Origin: Clostridia bacterium
GTDB lineage: Bacteria > Bacillota > Clostridia > Oscillospirales > Ruminococcaceae
Assembly (NCBI GenBank): GCA_003246805.1
Contig: QKDG01000204.1
Span: 1-5,024 of the forward strand
Length of the DNA stretch: 5,024 nt
Direction of reading: 5' to 3'
In this document: piece by piece, positions 1-4,621 of the stretch
Position numbering within the stretch: the stretch's first letter is position 1
Layout of the letters: each line of letters begins with the position of its first letter
Notes under the pieces: model-generated
The model's database searches: none
What the model was told of the DNA's origin: nothing
Seen by the model: the letters and a program-made list of their open reading frames with translations, nothing else
Program-made: the position numbers and the translations under genes

Positions 1-129
1 TATAAAATAATGCAGGGAATAGGTGGAACTGTTGTTATTCAGAATCCGCCGTTGAACATTAAAAAAGTAATGCAGCTTGCAGGGCTTGACAAAATTGCAA
101 GCATAAACAATACAAAGGCGGGTAGATAA
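1..129 (+). CDS. spoIIAA: Anti-sigma F factor antagonist SpoIIAA, C-terminal part (5' end outside window)
   Basis: The first 42 codons of frame 1 are open and end at TAA 127-129. The peptide (YKIMQGIGGTVVIQNPPLNI, then KKVMQLAGLDKIASINN) matches the last third of the STAS-domain protein SpoIIAA. It covers the strand and helix after the conserved phosphorylatable serine, and the LAGLDKI segment corresponds to the MSGLFKI segment in Bacillus. The serine and N-terminal half lie upstream of the window. In the known system, unphosphorylated SpoIIAA binds SpoIIAB and displaces sigma-F; SpoIIAB inactivates it by phosphorylating that serine. It is the first gene of a tight operon: its stop is 1 nt before the spoIIAB start, and the spoIIAB ribosome-binding site (AAAGGCGGGT, 114-123) lies inside its last codons, which suggests translational coupling. 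The identity rests on both sequence and gene order. The operon promoter, usually sigma-H/Spo0A driven, is outside the window. Confidence 0.93.
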   Translation, partial: YKIMQGIGGTVVIQNPPLNIKKVMQLAGLDKIASINNTKAGR

Positions 130-130
130 A

Positions 131-577
131 ATGAAAGTGATTAACGAAGTAAGGATGACTTTTCCAAGCAAATCATCAAACGAAAGGTTTGCGAGAATTG
201 CAGTTTCAGGCTTTATATCTCAGCTTGATCCGCTTATTGATGAACTTACAGATATCAAAACCTCAGTATCTGAGGCTGTAACAAATGCAATTGTACATGC
301 CTATAAAAATCAGGTAGGTAAAATTGATTTAACAATAAGGCTTCTTGACGGCAATATTGTTTACATAAAGATAAAAGATTACGGTTGTGGAATACCAGAT
401 ATAAACCGAGCAATGGAGCCTTTGTTTACTACCGCAGCAGATGATGAAAGAGCGGGACTTGGATTTGCCGTAATGAATACCTTTATGGATAAGCTTGTTG
501 TAAGAAGTAAGGTTGATAAAGGCACAACTGTTATTCTTACAAAGAAAATCAATTCAAGAAAGGTAACAGATGAATAA
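131..577 (+). CDS. spoIIAB: Anti-sigma F factor / serine kinase SpoIIAB
   Basis: This 148-residue protein is close to the usual family length (146 in B. subtilis) and aligns with SpoIIAB over its whole length. It is a GHKL-fold ATPase. The N-box is VSEAVTNAIVHAY at residues 46-58, with E48 and N52 equivalent to the catalytic Glu46 and Mg-binding Asn50 of Bacillus. The G1 box is KDYGCGI (82-88) with nucleotide-binding D83. The ATP-lid and G2 region is PLFTTAADDERAGLGF (97-112). R22 and R107 match Bacillus Arg20 and Arg105, which contact the partner proteins. In the known mechanism a SpoIIAB dimer with ATP sequesters sigma-F in the predivisional and mother cell and phosphorylates SpoIIAA, which reverses the inhibition in the forespore. 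The ATG is chosen because it lies 1 nt after the spoIIAA stop with a good ribosome-binding site. Its stop overlaps the sigF start by 8 nt. All key residues are present, so it should be functional. Confidence 0.97.
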   Translation: MKVINEVRMTFPSKSSNERFARIAVSGFISQLDPLIDELTDIKTSVSEAVTNAIVHAYKNQVGKIDLTIRLLDGNIVYIKIKDYGCGIPDINRAMEPLFTTAADDERAGLGFAVMNTFMDKLVVRSKVDKGTTVILTKKINSRKVTDE

Positions 578-1229
578 CTATAAGGATAGCTTTATAGAAG
601 AAAATCTTGGTCTTGTCCATCTTTGTGCCAACCGTTTCCGGGGGAGAGGAATCGATTACGAAGACCTTTATGGTGCTGGATGTATCGGTTTATTAAAAGC
701 TGCAAAGGGTTTTGATGAAGAAAGAGGTGTAAAGTTTTCTACCTATGCTGTTCCCGTTATTTTGGGCGAAATCAAAAGATTGTTCAGGGATGGTGGCTCA
801 ATTAAAGTCAGCCGTAGCACAAAAGAGCTTTCAATGAAAGTTTCAAGAACAAGAGAAAGCTTTTTGCTGAATAAAGGCAGGGAACCAACAGTCAGTGAGC
901 TTGCAAATGCAGTAAATTGCAGCGAAGATGCTGTTGTTGAGGCTTTAAATGTTAGTCTTCCACCAATAAGCCTCACAGAAACTACTGACGATACAATGGG
1001 TGAAATGGCAATTCCGGTTGATGCACCGGATATTGAAATAGCCGATATGTTATCGTTAAAGCAAATAATGCATGAACTTGATTCAGATGACAGGAAGCTT
1101 ATTTATCTCAGATATTTTAATAACAAAACCCAGACTGAAACGGCAAAGGAACTTGATATGACGCAGGTGCAGGTTTCAAGGCGGGAAAAAAAACTTTTAT
1201 ATCAGATGCGCTGTGCATTACTTGAATAA
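570..1229 (+). CDS. sigF: RNA polymerase sporulation sigma factor SigF (N-terminally short)
   Basis: This 219-residue sigma-70 family factor directs early forespore transcription. Region 2 spans about 11-82. It includes the core-binding DLYGAGCIGLLKAAKGFD and the -10-recognition and melting segment FSTYAVPVILGEIKRLFRD, ending in the SigF/SigG-type KVSRS (79-83). Region 3 is about 84-125 (PTVSELANAV). Region 4 is about 162-216, with the helix-turn-helix QTETAKELDMTQVQVSRREKK. Bacillus SigF is about 255 residues. Alignment places this methionine about 30 residues in, so the usual N-terminal segment (region 1.2 or early region 2) is absent. It cannot be restored from this frame, because TAA at 564-566 is in frame two codons upstream. 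The ATG overlaps the end of spoIIAB by 8 nt, with GAAAGG at 558-563 as its ribosome-binding site, so translation is probably coupled to its inhibitor and the stoichiometry kept fixed. SigG is the closest alternative, but the spoIIA context decides for SigF. Confidence 0.96.
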   Translation: MNNYKDSFIEENLGLVHLCANRFRGRGIDYEDLYGAGCIGLLKAAKGFDEERGVKFSTYAVPVILGEIKRLFRDGGSIKVSRSTKELSMKVSRTRESFLLNKGREPTVSELANAVNCSEDAVVEALNVSLPPISLTETTDDTMGEMAIPVDAPDIEIADMLSLKQIMHELDSDDRKLIYLRYFNNKTQTETAKELDMTQVQVSRREKKLLYQMRCALLE

Positions 1230-1238
1230 TATTTTCGT

Positions 1239-1267
1239 TTGACAATATATAAAAATAATGGTATAAT
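1239..1267 (+). promoter_or_regulatory. Perfect-consensus sigma-A promoter upstream of the DEAD-box helicase
   Basis: TTGACA at 1239-1244 and TATAAT at 1262-1267 are separated by exactly 17 nt, which is the full vegetative consensus. It starts 10 nt after the sigF stop. The predicted transcription start is near 1274. The nearest downstream gene is the helicase at 1353, so this is its likely housekeeping promoter, independent of the sporulation operon. A strong terminator hairpin lies between the start and the gene, so the output probably depends on readthrough. Confidence 0.85.
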
Positions 1268-1290
1268 CAAAATAAGTAGAGATTTTTAGA

Positions 1291-1320
1291 AACGAGGATA
1301 TTCTATCCTCGTTTTTATTT
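1291..1320 (+). terminator. Intrinsic terminator after sigF and within the helicase leader (possible attenuator)
   Basis: AACGAGGATA (1291-1300) pairs perfectly with TATCCTCGTT (1304-1313) around a TTC loop, and TTTATTT follows at 1314-1320. A1290, G1289 and A1288 can extend the stem into the T-tract. It is well placed to end the spoIIA operon transcript. It also lies about 17 nt downstream of the predicted start of the promoter at 1239-1267, so it would cut that transcript at about 45 nt unless bypassed. No other promoter is evident between it and the helicase start codon. Confidence 0.88.
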
Positions 1321-1352
1321 GATATATTTTTAGCTACTTGAAAGGAATATTT

Positions 1353-3041
1353 ATGCAATTTACACAATTAAATCTATCGCAAGAGGTCTTGCAGGCAGTC
1401 AATGCACTTGGTTTTAGCGAGGCAACAGAAATTCAGGAAAAAAGTATCCCTGTTCTTTTGGATGGCAAGGATGTAATAGGCCGCTCACACACCGGGACAG
1501 GTAAAACAGCAGCTTTTGGTATCCCTGCTATTGAACGAATTTCTCATGAAGACAAAAAGACCGTACAGGTTTTGATAATGTGCCCGACCCGTGAGCTTGC
1601 GATGCAGGCTTGCCTTGAAATTGAAAAATTTTCAAAATTTATGCCTTGGGTAAAGCCGGTTGCAGTATACGGCGGTGCTTCTATGGAAAGGCAGATTTTT
1701 GCCTTGAAGCGTGGTGCTAATATCGTTGTCGGAACACCGGGACGATTGATTGACCATATTGAAAGACGAACATTAAAGCTTGACAGCTTAAAAACAGTAA
1801 TACTTGATGAAGCTGACGAAATGCTCAACATGGGATTCAGGGAGGATATTGAAAAAATACTTGAAGGCGTGCCAGAAGAAAGGCAGACAGTTCTGTTTTC
1901 TGCAACTATGCCAGCTGAAATTATTGAGATTTCAAAAAAATATCTCAACAATCCTGTTCATATAAAAGTTGAAAGCCCTCAGAGAACAGTTGCTTCAATC
2001 GAGCAGGTGTATTATGATGTGCCAAGGGGGAGCAAGCTTGATGCACTTGTATTGTTGTTTTTGGCATACGAGCCAAAGCTTACAATTATTTTCTGCAACA
2101 CGAAGAAAATGGTTGATGAATTGACTGAAAGCTTAAATGCAAAGGGATTAAAGGCATCCGGTATTCATGGTGATATGAAGCAGGTTGCAAGAACACAGGT
2201 AATGGAGCGTTTTAAATCAGGAAGAACACCGATTCTTATTGCGACAGACGTTGCAGCGAGAGGAATTGACGTTGACAATGTTGACGCTGTTATAAATTTT
2301 GATATCCCACAGGATAATGAATATTATATCCACAGAATAGGCAGAACAGGCAGAGCAGGCAAGGCTGGCAAAGCTATAACCTTAATAAGCGGAAGAAAGC
2401 AGTTTCTAGAACTTAAAGACATTCAAAAATTCATTAAGGCTGAAATTCATCAGCAAATGCTACCAACCGTAAAAGAAATTAAAAAGAAAAAGATTGAGAA
2501 CTTTAAAAACAAGCTGTTAGCTGTTATCAATGATAAAAAGCACGAGGAATACTATGACTTTTTAAAAATACTTTCAAGTGAAAGCATTGATGCCGAAACA
2601 ATTGCTGCGGCTTTGTTGTCTATGCAGTTGAGTAAAGAGATTAAGAATATACCTGAAGTTGAAAGTGTTCACGTTATTAAAAAGCCGGATGAATCTGTAA
2701 AAAATGTTTCATCAAGCAAAAACTGTAAGCTTGTTATTAGTGCTGGTAGAATGCAAAGGCTTGCCCCTAATTTTATTCTTGGTGCTCTTGTAGAGGCAAC
2801 AGGATTGTCTGGTAAAAGCTTTGGGAAAATCGAAATTTTTAATGAGCATACAACAGTTGAAATTCCTGAATCAGAAACTGACGGTATTTTAAAAGCAATG
2901 AACAATTACAAAATCAATGGCATAAAAGTTAATGCTGAAATAATCAGGACAAAAAACAAGGATGACAGAAGGCCATCAAGCAAATTCAGCAAAAACAGCA
3001 AGCATCATCACAATAAAAGAAATTCCTTTAAACAAAGATAA
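1353..3041 (+). CDS. DEAD-box ATP-dependent RNA helicase with DbpA-type RNA-binding domain (DeaD/CsdA/CshA group)
   Basis: This 562-residue protein unwinds or remodels RNA using ATP. Roles known for the group are ribosome assembly, mRNA turnover and growth in the cold. All helicase motifs are visible: Q-motif GFSEATEIQ (20-28), motif I SHTGTGKT (45-52), PTRELA (78-83), TPGR (128-131), DEAD (152-155), SAT (183-185), IIFCNT (245-250), motif V ATDVAARGID (297-306) and motif VI HRIGRTGRAG (327-336). A charged linker and helical segment (about 370-430) leads to a DbpA-like RNA-binding domain (about 459-531: VISAGR, ILGALVEATGLSGKSFGKIEIF). The last 30 residues are basic and rich in Lys, Arg, Ser and His (HHHNKR), suited to non-specific RNA contact. 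I chose ATG 1353 because AAAGGA at 1341-1346 sits 6 nt upstream; an in-frame TTG at 1338 would place the RBS inside the gene. I cannot tell from sequence whether it is the functional equivalent of DeaD, CshA or DbpA/YxiN, so no symbol is given. It is probably transcribed alone. Confidence 0.95.
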   Translation: MQFTQLNLSQEVLQAVNALGFSEATEIQEKSIPVLLDGKDVIGRSHTGTGKTAAFGIPAIERISHEDKKTVQVLIMCPTRELAMQACLEIEKFSKFMPWVKPVAVYGGASMERQIFALKRGANIVVGTPGRLIDHIERRTLKLDSLKTVILDEADEMLNMGFREDIEKILEGVPEERQTVLFSATMPAEIIEISKKYLNNPVHIKVESPQRTVASIEQVYYDVPRGSKLDALVLLFLAYEPKLTIIFCNTKKMVDELTESLNAKGLKASGIHGDMKQVARTQVMERFKSGRTPILIATDVAARGIDVDNVDAVINFDIPQDNEYYIHRIGRTGRAGKAGKAITLISGRKQFLELKDIQKFIKAEIHQQMLPTVKEIKKKKIENFKNKLLAVINDKKHEEYYDFLKILSSESIDAETIAAALLSMQLSKEIKNIPEVESVHVIKKPDESVKNVSSSKNCKLVISAGRMQRLAPNFILGALVEATGLSGKSFGKIEIFNEHTTVEIPESETDGILKAMNNYKINGIKVNAEIIRTKNKDDRRPSSKFSKNSKHHHNKRNSFKQR

Positions 3042-3061
3042 AATAATAATTAAATGAACTA

Positions 3062-3090
3062 TTCAAAATTTATGTAAAATTGCTTATAAT
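3062..3090 (+). promoter_or_regulatory. Probable sigma-A promoter for the ZIP transporter
   Basis: TTCAAA (3062-3067, four of six -35 matches) and a perfect TATAAT (3085-3090) are 17 nt apart in the 79-nt AT-rich spacer after the helicase stop. The predicted start is near 3097, giving a leader of about 24 nt. I see no terminator between the helicase and this promoter, so readthrough from the helicase is also possible. Confidence 0.6.
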
Positions 3091-3120
3091 CTAAAATTCA
3101 ATGAAAATAAGTAGGCTATT

Positions 3121-3909
3121 ATGGATAATACATTAAATATTTTGATTGGCATTGTTATCCCTTTTGCAGGAACAACTCTTGGCGCAGCAATGGTATTTTT
3201 CCTTAAAAGCGGAATGAAGCTGTATATACAAAAATTAGTGCTTGGCTTTGCATCGGGGGTAATGATAGCGGCATCTGTTTGGTCGCTATTGATTCCTGCT
3301 ATTGATATGGCAGAGAGTCAGGGGGGTGTTGCTTGGCTGCCCGCTGTTGTGGGCTTTCTTTTAGGAATAGGGTTTTTACTTATTCTTGATAGTGTAATTC
3401 CTCACCTGCATATGGATTCCGACAAGCCTGAGGGTAAAAAGTCAAGCCTTGGTAAAAACACAATGCTTGTTCTTGCTGTTACGCTCCACAACATCCCTGA
3501 GGGGATGGCGGTTGGTGTTGTTTTTGCTGGTGTGCTTGCAAACAATGCTACAATATCAGTTGCCGGAGCATTTGCGTTGTCAATAGGCATTGCCATACAG
3601 AATTTTCCTGAAGGCGCGATTATTTCAATGCCTCTTGTAGGCAACGGTATTTCAAAGAGAAGAGCCTTTTCCTACGGTGCTTTATTAGGAGTAGTAGAGC
3701 CTATCGGTGCAATAATAACAATACTGCTGACGTCACTAATAATGCCTGTATTGCCTTATATTCTGGCATTTGCAGCAGGGGCGATGATTTATGTCGTCGT
3801 TGAGGAACTAATTCCCGAGGCACAGGCAGGCGAACACTCAAACATCGGGACAATCGGCGTCGCAATCGGTTTCTCTCTCATGATGATATTGGATGTAGCT
3901 CTTGGCTGA
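3121..3909 (+). CDS. ZIP-family divalent metal transporter (GufA/ZupT-like)
   Basis: This 262-residue integral membrane protein has about eight hydrophobic segments (near 6-28, 38-60, 73-93, 115-137, 145-168, 185-205, 206-226 and 241-261), the family's usual topology. The signature HNIPEG (123-128) in the fourth segment and QNFPEG (160-165) in the fifth form the binuclear metal site: H123, N124, E127, Q160, N161 and E164, with E193 (VVEP) as a further ligand candidate. A short His/Lys-containing loop (about 94-112, with HLH) lies between segments three and four, as in other members. ZIP proteins bring Zn2+ or other divalent metals such as Fe2+ or Mn2+ into the cytoplasm; sequence alone does not fix the metal. 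The ATG is preceded by a modest ribosome-binding site, AAGTAGG (3109-3115), only 5 nt away. No metal-regulator operator is recognisable upstream. All expected motifs are intact. Confidence 0.93.
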   Translation: MDNTLNILIGIVIPFAGTTLGAAMVFFLKSGMKLYIQKLVLGFASGVMIAASVWSLLIPAIDMAESQGGVAWLPAVVGFLLGIGFLLILDSVIPHLHMDSDKPEGKKSSLGKNTMLVLAVTLHNIPEGMAVGVVFAGVLANNATISVAGAFALSIGIAIQNFPEGAIISMPLVGNGISKRRAFSYGALLGVVEPIGAIITILLTSLIMPVLPYILAFAAGAMIYVVVEELIPEAQAGEHSNIGTIGVAIGFSLMMILDVALG

Positions 3910-3924
3910 TAAAATAATAAGCAT

Positions 3925-3952
3925 CTCAAACCACCGTATAAGCCGGTGGTTT
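3925..3952 (+). repeat. Hairpin repeat, copy 1 (no T-tract)
   Basis: CTC is followed by AAACCACCG (3928-3936), a 7-nt loop TATAAGC, and CGGTGGTTT (3944-3952), a perfect 9-bp stem. The same 28 nt recur at 4070-4097 with two changes, both in the loop (GC to AT). It lies 15 nt after the ZIP stop. Unlike copy 2 it is followed by CAGAGCG rather than a T-run, so it should be a poor terminator. Stem-loop conservation with a varying loop points to selection for structure or to a recent duplication. Confidence 0.85.
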
Positions 3953-3956
3953 CAGA

Positions 3957-3983
3957 GCGTCGAAAAACTATGATTTTTGATGC
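3957..3983 (+). repeat. Stem-loop within the intergenic structured block
   Basis: GCGTCGAAAA (3957-3966) pairs with TTTTTGATGC (3974-3983) through 10 base pairs, two of them G-U, around a 7-nt loop. It lies between the two copies of the CCACCG/CGGTGG hairpin. Function is unknown; the G-U pairs suggest that, if functional, it acts as RNA or single-stranded DNA in this orientation. Confidence 0.5.
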
Positions 3984-3990
3984 GAAGGGG

Positions 3991-4017
3991 TGTGGGGGCG
4001 ACCGCAAAGCCCCCGCA
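3991..4017 (+). repeat. GC-rich stem-loop within the intergenic structured block
   Basis: TGTGGGGGC (3991-3999) pairs with GCCCCCGCA (4009-4017), nine base pairs including one G-U, around the loop GACCGCAAA. It is by far the most GC-rich spot of the AT-rich intergenic region. No T-tract follows, so it is not an intrinsic terminator. It may be part of a dispersed repeat or a small structured RNA. Confidence 0.6.
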
Positions 4018-4072
4018 AATACGTAATTTAACTTATAATAAAATTGCAGGAAAGGACTTTTTCTACAAGCTC

Positions 4073-4100
4073 AAACCACCGTATAAATCGGTGGTTTTTT
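4073..4100 (+). terminator. Intrinsic terminator (hairpin repeat, copy 2)
   Basis: AAACCACCG (4073-4081), loop TATAAAT, CGGTGGTTT (4089-4097), then further T residues to 4100, making TTTTTT at 4095-4100 overall. This is a standard intrinsic terminator in the + direction and probably ends the ZIP transcript, 160 nt or more after its stop. It separates the core genes from the phage-type genes that follow. There is no T-run for the reverse direction. Confidence 0.82.
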
Positions 4101-4165
4101 ATTGTCACATAAATACGCTATTTAGAATATTATGTATAGATTTTGATTATGTAAGGGACGATTAT

Positions 4166-4264
4166 ATGGATATTAAAATTTGTTATATAAAAGAATATTA
4201 CTATCAGTTGTTGTATCCCTGTCAGAAGTTTAATCCAAATATTTTGTGGATAATAATACCGTAG
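4166..4264 (+). CDS. Candidate 32-residue small ORF, unknown
   Basis: An ATG at 4166 follows AAGGGA (4153-4158) at an acceptable 7-nt distance and opens a 32-codon frame to TAG 4262-4264. The peptide (MDIKICYIKEYYYQLLYPCQ, then KFNPNILWIIIP) is rich in Tyr and Ile, with two cysteines, and resembles no family I recognise. Its stop codon overlaps the strong ribosome-binding site of the next gene, as a coupled leader peptide would. The same frame is open back to 3977, but that longer version runs through the hairpins and the terminator and is unlikely to be real. AT-rich spacers often contain frames of this size by chance, so this is weak. Confidence 0.2.
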   Translation: MDIKICYIKEYYYQLLYPCQKFNPNILWIIIP

Positions 4265-4268
4265 GAGG
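4263..4268 (+). promoter_or_regulatory. Strong ribosome-binding site of the phage-type gene
   Basis: AGGAGG lies 8 nt before ATG 4277. It is the only full-consensus Shine-Dalgarno sequence in the window; the sporulation, helicase and ZIP genes use weaker ones. It fixes the start of the downstream gene and fits high expression of a structural protein. Confidence 0.85.
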
Positions 4269-4276
4269 TTATTTTA

Positions 4277-4621
4277 ATGGCAAGTGCTGTAAGTTATGAG
4301 TTATTTGTTTCAAAGCAGGGTGCTGCTAACGGTTTGGCTACACTTGATGCAACATCTAAAATTCCTGTTTCGCAGATTCCCGCTTCTGTCGTATCGTCAT
4401 ATAAAGGCGAATATGCAGATAGTGCAGCTTTGATAGCTGCATATCCATTGGCTTCAGTAGCAGATTATGCATATGTTACTGGAACAAATTCATATTGGTA
4501 TTGGAATGATGGCCTGGCAACACCAGCGTGGGCTAATCAGCAGATTATAGAGTCTGCATATAATGCATTAACGAGTGCTGCTAAAGCTGCAATGCCTTAT
4601 ATTGTGGAGCCTAATGCATGA
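4277..4621 (+). CDS. Phage tail-fibre-like structural protein, short
   Basis: This 114-residue protein has no signal peptide or membrane segment. Residues 19-34 (NGLATLDATSKIPVSQ) carry the 'G-x-A-x-L-D-x-x-x-K-I/V-P-x-x-Q-L/I-P' signature common near the start of phage tail-fibre and baseplate-fibre repeats. Residues 42-90 (YKGEYADSAAL, AYPLASVADYAYV, YWYWND) resemble the small aromatic-rich repeat also seen in fibre and virion-associated proteins. The C-terminal helix is alanine-rich (AYNALTSAAKAAMPYIV). At 114 residues it lacks the long shaft and receptor-binding tip of a full fibre, so it may be a short fibre, a connector or a virion decoration protein. The start is fixed by AGGAGG 8 nt upstream. 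Its stop overlaps the next gene's ATG (ATGA, 4618-4621), so the two are co-translated. I recognise the repeat type but not an exact family. Confidence 0.7.
   Translation: MASAVSYELFVSKQGAANGLATLDATSKIPVSQIPASVVSSYKGEYADSAALIAAYPLASVADYAYVTGTNSYWYWNDGLATPAWANQQIIESAYNALTSAAKAAMPYIVEPNA

Larger units (their letters stand above)
3925..4100 (+). mobile_element. Possible small non-autonomous element bounded by direct hairpin repeats
   Basis: A 117-nt core (3953-4069) with two hairpins of its own is flanked by two 28-nt hairpin copies in the same orientation (3925-3952 and 4070-4097, 26 of 28 identical). Direct-orientation palindromes at both ends are what IS200/IS605-type transposases recognise, and palindrome-associated relatives without a transposase gene are known. 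No transposase or tnpB remnant is present here, and the exact ends are not defined. The alternative is a tandem duplication of the ZIP terminator with unrelated DNA between the copies. The assignment is inference from architecture only. Confidence 0.3.

Noticed and set aside
743..976. Minus-strand open frames within sigF, and likewise at 1544-1951, 2669-2905, 3402-3644 and 3789-4007
   Set aside because: Each lies opposite a well-identified conserved gene, shows no recognisable family and has no plausible ribosome-binding site context. They are shadows.
1338..1352. Upstream TTG start for the helicase (MKGIF extension)
   Set aside because: AAAGGA at 1341-1346 is well spaced for ATG 1353 and would lie inside the coding sequence if TTG were used. 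The family usually begins just before the FTQLNL-type motif.
3925..4100. CRISPR array or phage attachment-site pair
   Set aside because: There are only two repeats, each an intact terminator-like hairpin, and the 117-nt interval is too long for a spacer. The phage-type genes lie outside rather than between the repeats, so they are not attL/attR for that region.
4102..4128. TTGTCA (4102-4107) with TAGAAT (4123-4128) as a promoter for the phage-type genes
   Set aside because: The spacer is only 15 nt and both boxes are imperfect, so I cannot support it over chance in AT-rich DNA.
3977..4264. A 95-codon + frame starting MMRRGVGATA
   Set aside because: It crosses the GC-rich hairpin, the second hairpin repeat and its terminator, has no ribosome-binding site at its start, and its composition changes along its length. 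Only the last 32 codons (from 4166) are kept, as a weak candidate.
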